From: Deinandra increscens subsp. villosa
Taxonomy: Eukaryota; Streptophyta; Magnoliopsida; Asterales; Asteraceae
Direction of reading: 5' to 3'
Assembly: GCA_039602395.1 (NCBI GenBank)
Contig: JBCNJP010000010.1
Span: 29,515,414-29,579,413, forward strand
Length of the DNA stretch: 64,000 nt
Both the position numbers and the translations under genes were made by a program. The first letter of the stretch is position 1. Each line of letters starts with the position of its first letter. The notes below the pieces were generated by a model. That model was not told where the DNA came from. It saw only the letters and a program-made list of their open reading frames with translations, and ran no database searches. This document shows, piece after piece, positions 22,326-34,039 of the stretch.

Positions 22326-23005
22326 TGTAACACCTGTGTCCGACCCAATTACAAAACCCGACCCGAATTTGAACTTGTCACGTAAATCGAGTTTTGATTT
22401 AACAATTATCAAAAGAATTTGTCTAAAATATACAATTAAATTATGTTCGGAATATTCCATAATCATTTTTGAAAACAAAATAATAAATTTGCAAAATTTA
22501 GGTTAAAACGATTTGCTTAAAACAAAGATAAAGCGATTTTTCGGTTTTTACGTGATTTCTGTATTCGATTTATCGTTTACCAGGAATCTCGGGTTTTTTT
22601 TATCTCAAAATATATACTTTGGAATATCCTACAATCATTTTATAACATTAAAAACCAATTGGTTAATTTATAGATCAATTTTGTTAATTAAAACGCTAAT
22701 AAATGAATTTACTGTTTTCTGTGCAAGTTCGGTATTAACCGGGAGTCATGTAAATTTCAAAAATCGTATTTTGTTGCAGGAATCGATATTTGAGCTATGT
22801 TGTGATCACGCTAGGATTGCTGGACCTAGATTAAAGACTTTAAATCAGTTTGATATGTATTACTACATGTTTAATATTCTTGTACAATATCTTAAATTGA
22901 TTAATGAAAAATGACATGTTTAAGTATTACAACTTATTTTAGTTTTCATGTGCATCTGGACAATCATTGCCCCCGACATATTCCGCCGTTGGTTGGGGTG
23001 TGACA
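22326..23005 (+). repeat. 5' LTR of the gag-only element, internally deleted
   Basis: TGTAACACC to GTGTGACA, 680 bp. It aligns with both ends of the 3' LTR (26340-28518), but a middle segment of about 870 bp, including the TATA box at 27118-27125, is absent. The break lies at about 22774, where TTTTGTTGCAGG replaces the 3' LTR interval. Confidence 0.85.
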
Positions 23006-23008
23006 GAT

Positions 23009-23021
23009 TGGTATCAGAGCC
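23009..23021 (+). promoter_or_regulatory. Primer binding site of the gag-only element
   Basis: TGGTATCAGAGCC, an exact initiator tRNA-Met primer site, three bases after the LTR end GTGACA. Confidence 0.92.
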
Positions 23022-23747
23022 TTGGCTATAGAGATTTAGGTTATTAGAACTAGATAAGCTAGACTATATGCCTTAGGTGGTCTACATGATTATCTCATGT
23101 CTGCATGCCTATTATTATATTTTTGTCTTTAGATGCTGCTTAAACTTGCTTCCCTTAGATCTCACCTTTGCCTAAACACTTGACACACACGTGTACACTA
23201 ATCTCTTCTGGCTTCCTAGCCTCTATCCTTAGTAATGGTGCCTTACGTGCCATTTTAGGATTCTGAAAATTCTGATTTTGAAAATTCTATCGGAGTTAGA
23301 TTCCTAGCTATAGACATGTAGTAACTGGAAGGGGAAAGGCACCGGTAGCCGGAGGTCTATCTATGCAAGCATTGCATATAAATTCTGATCAGCCGTGTTG
23401 ATCTGGATGCCTACCTAGAAGTCTTTGGTGAGAGTATTGGAACCTATTAGGCCAAAGCATGTCAATTACTGCTACAGATCCCAATTAACTCTGATTAGTC
23501 ACGGTTGTAGTTTCTCAATCGGGAAACGGAGGCCATTCCATTATATTTTACTAAAACCACATGATTTCCTCTTTATCCGTTATTTAAAACTTCATGATTT
23601 GTGAATTCATATGCTTTGTAAAATATTCCTCTTCATAATCCAAAATAAATTATTAACCTTGCCTTATCCATTATCTCACGAACATTCCCTCTCTTTAGAA
23701 TTTCGATTCACTTCAACAGACAACGCAAGAACAACTCAAGCCACAAG
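23022..23747 (+). other. Leader of the gag-only element
   Basis: Noncoding sequence between primer site and gag ATG, with no frame of note on either strand. Confidence 0.6.
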
Positions 23748-24893
23748 ATGGCCTTGCTGATTGCCAAACAAATGGCAAAGGTCGTCCCAAACATGGTGCT
23801 GCAACTTCATCAAAACCTAACCGCTAATCCTACCCAACATGGCATTACCACCACTTGCTCCTTTAAACACTTCAACTCCTGTAACCCTCCCAAATTTACT
23901 GGATCTGAAGGCCCTACCGGTCTACTTCAGTGGTTCGAGGGTATGGAGAATACCTTCACCAACAGTGATTGTCCTGAATTTAATAGTTCGTCATGCTACC
24001 AGTTCTTTAACCAAGAAAGCACTTACCTGGTGGAATGGCGAGAAAAGACTTCGTGGTTCCGATATCACTCTAGCTTTGCCTTGGAATCTACTCATGGATA
24101 TAATGAAGGAAGAGTACTACACGCGTAGTGAGATAACGAATTTAGAAGATGAATTCCACGATCTGGAACAAGAAAGTGGAGAAAGCCAAGCCTATATGGA
24201 CCGTTTCCAAGAACTGAAGCTCCTGTTACCTGATTCGGTCCTCTCTACACAACGGTGCATTGACAAGTACATTGGCGGTCTGCCTATGCTCATCCAAGAT
24301 GCTGTATGGGGAAACAATTCCGCGACACTCGACGATGCTATGCGTCTTGGAAAAAGGTTGACTGATAATCATGTTAAAAAGGCACTTTGACCCAGAAAGG
24401 AGACAAGAAGGGAAAGAAAAAGATTGAGACTAAGGAAGAAGTTCATGTTGAATCTTCATCTGCCAATACCAACAACAAAAAGAGGAAAGCTAAGAACTTT
24501 GTTGTACCCACCACTGCCATTCCCACTGTTCCTGTTTCTTAATTTGCTCCCGTTGCTCCACCAGTTAAGAAACCATATAATGGTTCTTACCCTTTGTGTA
24601 ATACCTGCCAACATCACCATCCCATAAACTCACCTTGCCGTATATGCTATAACTGTAATCGATATGGTCATTTTCAAAAGGCGTCTCGTTTACCTCCAAA
24701 AGCTCAACCTCAAATAGTTTCACCCATAGCTCTAGCACCTGCTCAGACTGCTGTTATTCCTTTTTGTGCTTGCTATAATTGTTGTCAACTTGGGCACTTC
24801 AGAAATACTTGCCCTTTGCTTTCCTTTGCAAATATTCCCAACCCTCCAGGTGACAATGCAAATCGTGGAGTTCATGTCCAAGTTCCAACCTAG
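23748..24893 (+). pseudogene. Gypsy-type gag of the non-autonomous element
   Basis: The ATG at 23748 starts MALLIAKQMAKVV; the core reads FKHFNSCNPPKFTGSEGP, then after a frameshift near 23980 KKALTWWNGEKRLRG and EEYYTRSEITNLEDEFHDLE, the retrotransposon Gag fold. A stop at 24390 and further frame changes precede two zinc knuckles at 24594-24893: CYNCNRYGHFQKAS, with the last Cys lost, and CYNCCQLGHFRNTC, complete. It resembles Tekay-type Gag. The gene is the only coding part of this element. Confidence 0.88.
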
Positions 24894-26339
24894 ATGATGT
24901 TTGACGTACTCAATTCAAGCTTAGTAAGGACAAGAAACCGTTATCAATTTTGTTGTAGTAATGTATCTGTATCATGTTGAAATAAAAGATTTTATCTCTT
25001 TCGATTTTATCATTTCTCAATATCCAATTACGTATGCAAAGAATACGTGGCATCCCTGTTTTAATGTCACTTTATCAAAATTTATTCGATCTAGTTCCTC
25101 ATTTTAAGGAATAACTATTCATTAAAGATGATAAATCTCGAATGTACATTACTAGTCCAATGAACTCATCATCAAATATTGAAACTCTTATATTAGCAAC
25201 CTCTTCATAAGAATTCACAGAATTACTTATCTCATCAAGATCAGTTCTCGTTCTTAGCATTATCTCTATATGAAATGATTATCTATTCCCGATTTTTCTC
25301 AAAAACATGATTTAATCTGGTCTTGGTTCCTCTATTGATCATAATAAAGGAAAGATTATGATATCCAATTTGCATTATCATTCGAATGGTGATTCATTCA
25401 AATAATGATTTGCATTTCAATATAAAGTGGTCAATTTGTATTATCATTTGAATGGTGATTCATCTAAATGATAATTTCGTATTATATCACTATCTTTTTC
25501 TCAAATGGATTAATCAAGTATTTCTATTAAAAACGCTCCTCTTACATTATCACCGCCTTAAGTAGCGATGATTGAATCTACTCTAGATCGTAAAGTACCT
25601 CTAAATACTCTTATTGCTCTAGCCAGTCCAAGACTTATACGTACTACACCTAAACAATTGTGTGTGATGCTAGCTTAGCATACATTTGGTTTTGGTCATA
25701 GGCGTTAATTTTGGGTTTTAGCCAAAATCTAATCAAGATTATTAACAAGACCTCGCGTCCTGTAGGTGAATTGAATGTGGCTCGCTACCCATTTAGCTCA
25801 CTAGTACTCGACACGTTCTCTTGTTAAGAAATCTGTGATCCCTTTTTTCTTGTGTGGAATGATATTCTTGACTTAATGTCAAAATATCAGTTTCAACAAT
25901 TTAATAATACATCATGTTACCCCCACCACTCTCCTCATATTCCACCGGTCTTTTCCCTAAAATGGGGGAGACGGTGATAAATCAAATCTATAAATCTGAT
26001 TGTTACGGATAATCATGTAATCACGATCCATCATATATGATGTTATTCAATCTCTATCGTGTTGTCACGATCTTAAGTTCATTCGCTATTATATGGTAAA
26101 TGGTAGTTCTCCGTAGGTTACTAGCGCATTTTTAAAGTATTACAGATTTGGTGGGTTAGCTGCGGTACACTCTATATATAAGCATCGAAGGTACTTTAAA
26201 AATGAATTAGGAATCGAACTTAGAACTGACCGTTGGTTGTTGTTTGTATCAAATTCCCTATCACCATTGATATATTCTTTCCTCTTATCTCGAATAATTC
26301 TTCTAATTATGGTACGAAATTTCCTGAAGTAGGGGAGAC
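24894..26339 (+). other. Noncoding interior replacing pol
   Basis: About 1.45 kb of AT-rich DNA with no pol motif on either strand. It ends in AGTAGGGGAGAC (26328-26339), a polypurine tract directly before the 3' LTR. An imperfect local duplication of 'ttgtattatcattygaatggtgattcat' type lies near 25370-25470. Confidence 0.65.
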
Positions 26340-27117
26340 TATAACACCTGAGTCTGACCCAATTACAAAACCCGGCCCGAATTTGAACTTGTCACGCAAA
26401 TCGAGTTTTGATTTAACAATTATCAAAGAATTTGTCTAAAATATACAATTAAATTATGTTTGGGATATTCCATAATCATTTTTGAAAACAAAATAATAAA
26501 TTTGCAAAGTTTTAGGTTAAACGATTTGCATAAAACAAAAATAAAGCGATTTTCGGTTTTTACACGATTTCGGTATTCGATTTATCGTTTACCGGGAATC
26601 TCCGATTTTTTTTATCTCAAAATATATACTTTGGAATATCCTGCAAATCATTTTATAACATTAAAAACCAATTGGTTAATTTATAGATCAATTTTGTTAA
26701 TTAAAAACGCAAATAAATGAATATACTGTTTTCCGTGCAAATCCGGTATTAACTGGGAGTCACATAAATTTCAAAAATCATATTTTAGTGTTCCTTAATG
26801 TTTTATAAGGTGAATATAAGTTGCTCATAAAATTTTAGAGATTAACGAGTTAAGACGAGTTGAAACGGTTAAAAAGAAAGAAAAATAAAAAAAATAAAAC
26901 AAAATTTGGCAACCCCCCCCCCCCCCGGTCACGTATCGCGAGGGGATATGCTAAGGATGGCGTGATACGTGAAGACCCACCTGCGGGCAGATTCAAGAAC
27001 AGGTCATGAATTGACCATGTTTTCGTTACTTGGGCTCCAAAATTCAGCTCATACGCGCTGTGTTTGCTTGGATTATCTCCCTAGACACCTGTAGCAAACT
27101 CCTGCGCCTCTAATGAC

Positions 27118-27125
27118 TATAAATA
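27118..27125 (+). promoter_or_regulatory. LTR TATA box
   Basis: TATAAATA in 'gactataaatacaag', followed 30-60 bp later by a CA- and CT-rich stretch typical of transcription starts. It is missing from the matching 5' LTR. Confidence 0.6.
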
Positions 27126-27627
27126 CAAGCTCTATCATCGATTCAAACTCACCAATTCAATGATTCTTCACTCTAAAAACTCTAGTTCTTGGCAGAAACT
27201 TCCTTCTTCAAATTTGATCAATCCAGGAGGCTTCTGTAGCTGAAATTCTGCAGTCCCATGTTATTAGGATAATCTCTAAGTTGTTATCTCTCGAAATTGG
27301 TTCTGTTTCTTGTTTTCAATCTACTCATCAGGTGAGTAATCTTTTCCCCTTTTCTCATTTTCACTTTGGGGTGTAACATGTGTCCTATATCGATAAGCTT
27401 TCCAATGTTTCTTAATTGCAAATGCGTATGTGCTATGTGAATGAATTATGTGTTACATAATGTGTGGTAGGATTTGCCAATATGTGGATTTCAAGGGATT
27501 TCAATAGGCTTTCAATTTGCCAATTGTATTGATATGTTATGTTTCACATTATTCTGACATATGACACTTCGCATGTTTTTTAGTAAAAATATATATATAC
27601 ACTTAAACCAGGATTGCTCACCAACTA

Positions 27628-28273
27628 CTTTTGTAGTTGACACATTTTTTTGGGTAAAGGGTTTCCCCGGTGATTCTATTCCCAAAACAATGAAGAACAA
27701 GTAGGAAGGAGAGGCCAACCTAGTTTATACATGGGACATGCCCCAGTATGTAAACAAGACGAGCAGAACAAAAATTGACAAAGTAAACAACCAAATAAAA
27801 AGCACCTAGTCTAACAAAACTAGAACGCCACCCGCTGCAAAACACTAGCGATCAGCCACCATCATCGAAGACAAAAATCACGGAACAGCTCCAAACCCGG
27901 AGCCAAAAGAAGCTACAAACAAGGCACATCATAGGAAACCACGTTTGAACATAGGAGTGCTTGCTCCTTTTGAGGTAGACACTGTATTAGACGCCATAAA
28001 TCTGCCAGTTTCATTATCATCTTTAACAACATCATCCACCATGTTCTCATAACGACCTTTAACCACAAAATCATCATACTCGTAACCGGAAGAACCATAG
28101 TAACCATAACCATCCAAAGCCTCATACGAGTTTCTAGTAGAGATCGGCGGCTTAGAAGCCTTAGCAGAAGGCTTAGGGCCAGAGGTAGAAGACTTCTTAC
28201 CATTACCAGTAACCGGCCTGTACTCAAACTTGGACTTCTGATTTTTAATTGGAAGCTTTTGTAGTTGACACAT
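27628..28273 (-). mobile_element. LINE-like retroposed fragment with 18-bp TSD
   Basis: The insertion 27646-28255 is flanked by identical 18-bp repeats CTTTTGTAGTTGACACAT (27628-27645 and 28256-28273). On the plus strand its left end is T6 followed by GGG, that is a short poly(A) end on the minus strand, so target-primed reverse transcription is the likely mechanism. A minus-strand frame, whose ATG happens to lie in the right TSD, reads SKFEYRPVTGNGKKSS and EALDGYGYYGSSGYEYDDF to a stop at 27929. I think this is the C-terminal part of a LINE ORF1 (Gag-like) protein; no reverse transcriptase is present. Confidence 0.75.
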
Positions 28274-28518
28274 GATTTTATAAATGTTGTAGGAATCGAT
28301 AATTGAGCTATGTGGTGATCACGCTAGGATTGCTGGACCTAGATTAAAGACTTTAAATCAGTTTGATATGTATTATTGCATGTTTAATATTCTTGTACAA
28401 TATCTTAAATTGATTAATGAAAAGGGCATGTTTAAGTATTACAACTTATTTTAGTTGTCATGTGCATCTGGATAATCATTGCGCCCCGACTTATTCCGCC
28501 TTCGGTTAGGTTGTGACA

Positions 28519-28782
28519 TAGGGCAACTTCGTTATGAAATCCATCGTTATATGCTCCCATTTCAACATTGGGAGTTCTGACTGCTAAAGTAGACCTGATG
28601 GCATATGGTACTCAATCTTGACTTCCGAACAAGTCAAACATTTTCTTACTTAGGTGGCGATGTATGCCTTTATCTTCGGCCACCAGTAAACAACTTACAG
28701 GTCGTTGTACATCTTATCATAACCCAGATGTACAGAGTATCGAGATTTATGAGCCACATCCATTTTAGATGCCTTAGATTTC
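28519..28782 (-). pseudogene. Gypsy 2 integrase N-terminal fragment
   Basis: The minus strand encodes the start of a Gypsy integrase around a conserved KSR..HLG..KMYNDL-type region and WWP segment, the part that binds zinc and the LTR ends. It is cut on the right by a 330-bp LTR (28783-29112) and on the left by the gag-only element. Gypsy 1 has the matching region at 37776-38093, where HKSRHFVHMGSDKMYNDL is readable. Confidence 0.8.
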
Positions 28783-29112
28783 TGTTAATGCAAAGTCTGT
28801 GTGTTGTGTAATTTATCTAGACAACGTGTGTTAGTTGTTAGAGTCTGAGAGTTGAGTTCATGTATCTTGTATGAGAGAATGAAGACCACCAAATGAGTGC
28901 CGAATGAGCGCCGAATAAGCTCATTCGGCAGCTGGTTATTCGGTAACAACTATGCCTATATATAGTTCGTTCATCCTGTCATGTTAGGGATTTTTAAGAT
29001 TTTGTGTTTTGAGTGGTCATTCGGTGAGAATAAGTCCTTTGTCTATCCTTGTACTGTTCTAGTTGAATTAAAGCTCAAAACCATTCTTATTTACTGATTT
29101 GTGCTCTAAACA
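28783..29112 (-). mobile_element. 330-bp LTR-like insertion in Gypsy 2 integrase
   Basis: TGTTAATGCA to GCTCTAAACA with TG...CA ends. The flanks ATTTC and ATGTT are an imperfect 5-bp TSD; the Gypsy 1 copy has AATTT on the right side. The same sequence, shortened at one end, lies at the same place in Gypsy 1 (38120-38263). It looks like a solo LTR of a small element; TATA-like 'tatatata' occurs near 28950. Strand is uncertain. Confidence 0.7.
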
Positions 29113-31195
29113 ATGTTCTACACTTGATATGCACTGAGACAAGATCCAGAAAGGCCAATTACAATTTCCACATTGGGGCACCCATGGCCTTCCCGCAAAA
29201 TATCGGATCCCATACGATCTAACATCAAACTGCCTGTCCAGCTCTCTCAAGGATTCAAACTCTAAGTTCTCATCCTTTAGTGCCTCAAGTAGGGCGTTTC
29301 GGATGTGATCCGGCATACCAGAATAAATTGTCAATTTTAAAGCAAGAACACGATTTGACTTTGTTTCCTTCCGGCTCGGGCCATCGGCTACCACATTAAC
29401 TTTTCCTGGATGATACTTAATGGTAAATTCATAGTCATTAAGCAGTTCGACCCATCTATGCTGCCTCATTTTCAACTCCTTTTGGTCAAAGATGTGGTGG
29501 AGACTCTCGTGATCGGTGTAAATAGTGCATTTGGTACCGTACAAGTAGTGTCTCCAGATCTACAACGCAAAACCCACATATCCGAACTCTAAATCATGAG
29601 TTGTATAATTCTTCTCATTATGCCGGATTCGTCGAGAGGCATATGCGATAACCTTATCGTGTCGCATAAGAACAAACCTAGACCTTGTTTAGATGCATCA
29701 TAATACACGACAAAGTCTTATATTCCTTCTGGCAATGAAAGAATACGCCCACTGCAAAGCTTCTGCTTCAAAAGATGAAATGTAGAGTCATGATTCACAT
29801 CCCATTTATACACCACACCCTTATGCGTCAAAGCTATCAAAGGCTTACAATGTTCATAAAGCGTTCGATGAATCGCCGGTAGTAGCCCGCCAGGCCGAGG
29901 AATTGGCATACTTCGGCCGACGTGCTAGGTACATGCCAATCCTTAATCGTCTTAATCTTTCAGGGATCCACATGAATTACCAATTCATTCACCATGTGGC
30001 CCAGAAACTGCACTTCTCGAATCTAGAAGTCGCACTATGAGAACTTAGCATACAGTTGCTCCTTTATCGACAGGTCAAGAAATAAATGAAGATGCTCAAC
30101 GTGATCATCCTTTGTATTGGAGTAAAGGCGAATGTCATCAATAAACACGATAACAAACTGATCCAGGTACGACTTGCAAACCCGACTCATGAGAACTATG
30201 AATACAGCCGGCGCATTGGTTAGCTTGAACAACATAGCAAGAACTCATAATGATTGTATCGAGTTCCGAAAGCAGTCTTCGAAATATCTTCTTCTTGGAC
30301 TCTTAACTGATGATACCCAGATCTTAAATCGATCTTAGAATAGTAAGTCAATCTATGAAGCTGATCGAACAGATCATCGATACGCGGAAGAGGATATCGA
30401 TTCTTCATGGTAACTTTATTCGATTCTCGGTAATCAATGCACATGCGAAAAGTGACATCTCTTTTCTTGACGAACAAAACTGGCGCTCCCTAGGGCGACG
30501 ATCTAGACCTAATAAAACCATTTTTCAGCATGTCTTGCAATTGAGCATACAATTCTGGAAGCTCATTTGACGCAAGTCGATAAGGCGCTCGGGAAATTGG
30601 CGATGTCCCAGGTGCCAAATCGATCTGGAATTCTATCTACCTATGTGGAGGAAGACCTGACAAGTCTTCGGGAAACACATCGGGAAAATCATGAACAACT
30701 GTAATATCTTCAATACACGGCTCTTTAACGGCGTTCGAAACAACATGAGCTTAAATAGCCACGTGTTCCTTCCGTAGACACTTTTATGCTTTAAGGAAAT
30801 ATATAATCCCGACCACGGAACCGCTCCATTCCCCACGAATATATAAGACTTCACCATTCGGGAGAGGAATTCCCACAATCTTCTCCTGGCACACGATCTC
30901 TGCTCTATGCTCGGATAACCAATCCATTCTGATGATGACGGCGAAACTTCCCAAAGTTGTAGGCAATAAGTCAATCTTAAGCTTGTGATCGAAACTCCAA
31001 TTCACAATCTTGGACAATGCATTCGATTTCAATCAATTTACCATGCACAAGTTTAATAGAGTACTTATCTTCTAACGGGCTTTCTATGGCATTGATAATT
31101 TTGCTGAACTCACTTGAGATAAAACTTCTATCGGATCCAGAATTAAACAATACAGAAGTGAAATAGGCATTGATAGAAAACTTACTGTTAACCAC
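29113..31195 (-). pseudogene. Gypsy 2 protease, reverse transcriptase and RNase H
   Basis: Read right to left. The protease (31195-30784) reads VLFNSGSDRSFIS, where the catalytic D of the usual FDSG is N, then IIRMDWLSEHRAEIVC. The RT (30570-29880) has CIDYRESNKVTMKNRYPLPR, SKIDLRSGYHQLRV and the catalytic FIDDI near 30140. The RNase H (29544-29113) has KCTIYTDHESLHHIFDQKEL and WVELLNDYEFTIKYHPGK. Stops and frameshifts break every domain. The order PR-RT-RNH-INT is that of Gypsy elements, and FIDD with the chromodomain tail indicates a chromovirus. Confidence 0.92.
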
Positions 31196-31202
31196 GTTCG
31201 CA

Positions 31203-33320
31203 TCATTCAGGCCTTTCCCGTTTCAATAAAAAATGCTCTTCCAGTGCCAGCTCCACCATTTCCATTTCCACCTCGATTTCCACCGTAGCCATTACCCTCC
31301 AGCTTGGGGCAATATTTCTTGAAATGACCAACCACGCCACATTCATAACAACTAGCTTGATTACCCTAGTGATTTTGGTTTCCCTAGTTATTCTGACCAC
31401 CTTGATACTCTTGACCATTGTTCATCTTCGCTCTGCAGTCATTGTCCTTGTGTCCGACTTCCTATACTTATTGCATCTGATTCCACAATTACCGTAATGA
31501 TGCAGATCGCATTTGCTGCACTTCAGTTTTCTGCCTTGAAAACCACCAGATGAACTACCAGATCCATGATTTCCCTGACCTCCTTTGTTGCTGTTATCAG
31601 TCCTTCGGTTTTGATTTTAACCCGAGTTTGAGCCACCACTACTACTTCCAGAGTATCCCACTTTCTTTTGTTATCGACATAACCACCTAGTGCCTTCTCA
31701 GGCAGCAAGATCCCTTATTGAACGGCTTGATCCGTGAGTTTGTGAGCGATGTGAATTGCATCTCAGACATTTGCGGGATTACTTGAAGTCACTAGAATCT
31801 GAATCTTGAGTACCAATCCATCAATGAACCGCTCAATCCTTCTAAAGGAGGGCCAACCATTGTGGGACACAATAAGACCAACTCATTTGACCGGGCAGTA
31901 TACGCCCCATTTTCTGATCCTTCCATCTTTAGATTTCTAAACTCCAGTTTCCTACCTCCATACGAGGACAATACTCTCCAAACAACATTCTGGTAAACTC
32001 GGCCCATGGCAGTGCATTTGCAACTGCCAATCCCAGAACTTGGACCTAGGATTTCCACCATGAAAAAGCTACCCCCCTCAAAAGTTCCTGTAAGATACTT
32101 CACTCGAGATTCGACCGGATAGTTGCACATCTAAAACACAGACTCAGATTTATCCATCCATCAAAGCAAACCAACTACCCCTTCGGTTCCACTGGACATG
32201 TGGGGCCTGTCGTCCATGAATATCTTATAGGTACACCTATGTTGAACATTCGGATTGGCTTGGGTATGAGTTGCTAAGGCTGTTGCAACACTTTCCCCAA
32301 TAACAGTGTTGAGCTCAGTTGCAGACAAATTAATTCCACCACCACGGCCTCGGCCACCATTACCATTATTCATAGTACACAAAAATGTTCAATATCCCGG
32401 TATTTATCACTCAAGCATAAAACAAGTAATTAAATGCCAAGAAATAACATATAACAAATTTAACAACAGATTCGAATAAAACAATGTCGCAGCTGACTTG
32501 CAATTTCATTTATCTTAAATTAAGTTCAAATTTTACATGTTAAAAGATAGATGGAGATAACATCTTCATACAAGCTCCGCGATAGCACAAGGGACAGACA
32601 ACTACTACGACTACTAGATGGGCAAGGATCCTCAATCCAATACTACCAAAACCGAATCCTGAAGGTCCTCCAGACCCACAGGCTCAGGCTCGGGCTCTGC
32701 CGGCATCTCCTGTGGCTCATGATCCGCCTCAATCGCTCTGACTCTAACTACCAGCTCATCCTAATGGATGGTCATCTGCTGCATACAGGTAAGAAGCTGC
32801 TGAATTGTAGCAATCTGAGCGTCGATCATCGGTCCCCATGCTGAGAGCTCATCTCTTTTCTCATCGTACCTCTGTACCATGCTAGCCAAGTACTCCTCAT
32901 TGCGCTGCCATCCAGCGATAGCACTTTTCAAGTGACGCTCCATCCCATCCATGCCATGCCAGATATCAAATATGTTGTTCATTACACGAACAACATATCT
33001 CTGATGTATAGAATAATCTACTATCAATGCCGCGACCGCTTGCTCGGTCGTACATGGTGTGCCGGTAGGGTCGGCGCAACCCTCATCTGTGCAGTCGTAG
33101 GCCTAATAGGAAGTGCAGGTGTAAGCACTTAATGTGTCCTTTCCATGTCAGATACGTACTTTGGGTATGTCCTCCAATCATCAGTATCCAATCGCCTCTT
33201 GGATCTGATAGGTGCTGATGGACCAGGCTCGTCCAAAATCCTCTTTTCCTTGCCCTTTGGTGATACTGGTGTAGAAGCTACTAATGAAGAATCATCCGAA
33301 GTCATATATGCAATATACAC
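31203..33320 (-). pseudogene. Gypsy 2 gag
   Basis: A minus-strand Gag remnant in several frames. The N-terminal region (33320-32761) contains KRRLDTDDWRTYPKYVSDM and GWQRNEEYLASMVQRYDEKR, a helical part. Next come GRGRGGGINLSATELNTV (32382-32161), the broken Gag core (32130-31700), and a CX2CX4HX4C knuckle CYECGVVGHFKKYC near 31306-31350. Gag packages the element RNA. Gypsy 1 keeps the matching core and knuckle at 50357-51088. Confidence 0.85.
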
Positions 33321-34028
33321 CCTATGTATATTCCAGTGAGTAGCTACTTATTGAATAACTAACCTGTTAATTCAAACAAGCACTATAGAGAGGTAAGGAC
33401 ACGTCCCATGATGATTAATCGGTCAAAAACGACACATAGGAGGTTAAAATCGACACCTAAAACGACGACTAATGAAATGGCGCCTATACTGGGTGCACGG
33501 CGTACCGCCCAGTTAAAATGGGAGATTAGGGCGTACCGCCCAGCCACCTATATTGACAGATTTTTAATATTTACATTTTAGGTCCCTGTAGTTCAGTTTT
33601 GTGCACAATAACCCCCTAAACTTACATATTTGACCATTTTGAACCCTAAAACTTGATAAGATCCATGGATAATTGGTTTCTAACCTCGGGTGATAAAATA
33701 ATTTTGATAAATCACGAGACTTCCGGTTAACACCAAATTTTCGTTTCTAACCTCAAACTTTTTGCGAAACCTCACTTGTATTTACTTGTGTGCATGACTA
33801 GTATTACCCACAAGCATCATACATGTTTGGAATGGTCAAGTTTTATGGTTTTACATAAATAACAAAAACGATCGAGTTAAAGATTCGAGTTTCGATAAAT
33901 TGATACATCAAAAGTTATGCATATAAGGAGGGGCCAATCACGTATATGTGCGTCTATTATGTATGTCTAACCGATTTTAAGCCATATTTGGACCTAATGC
34001 AAGTCCTAAGTTCTCTATGACTGATGAC
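33321..34028 (-). other. Gypsy 2 leader
   Basis: Noncoding DNA between gag and the primer site. Two identical 14-bp words GGCGTACCGCCCAG lie at 33499-33512 and 33530-33543. No reading frame of note. Confidence 0.6.
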
Positions 34029-34036
34029 TGAAACCA
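34029..34036 (-). promoter_or_regulatory. Gypsy 2 primer binding site, degenerate
   Basis: Three bases inside the LTR end (34040) the minus strand reads TGGTTTCAG, against TGGTATCAG in the consensus; the rest of the site has diverged. Its position indicates that the LTR at 34040-36620 is the 5' LTR of Gypsy 2. Confidence 0.6.
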
Positions 34037-34039
34037 ATT

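Larger units (their letters stand above)
26340..28518 (+). repeat. 3' LTR of the gag-only element, carrying a nested insertion
   Basis: It starts TATAACACC, where the usual TG is changed to TA, and ends GTTGTGACA at 28518. It contains a C16 run near 26911, a TATA box at 27118-27125 and the LINE-like insertion 27646-28255. Without the insertion and its duplicated 18 bp the LTR would be about 1.55 kb. Confidence 0.85.
22321..28523 (+). mobile_element. Non-autonomous gag-only LTR element with TSD TTGGG/TAGGG
   Basis: The element spans 22326-28518: 5' LTR 22326-23005, primer site 23009-23021, gag 23748-24893, noncoding 24894-26339, and 3' LTR 26340-28518. It sits in the integrase gene of Gypsy 2. 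Flanks TTGGG (22321-22325) and TAGGG (28519-28523) are a 5-bp TSD with one mismatch, and the Gypsy 1 copy at about 37850 shows the empty-site context. No protease, RT or integrase is present, so it would need enzymes from a related Gypsy. Confidence 0.85.
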
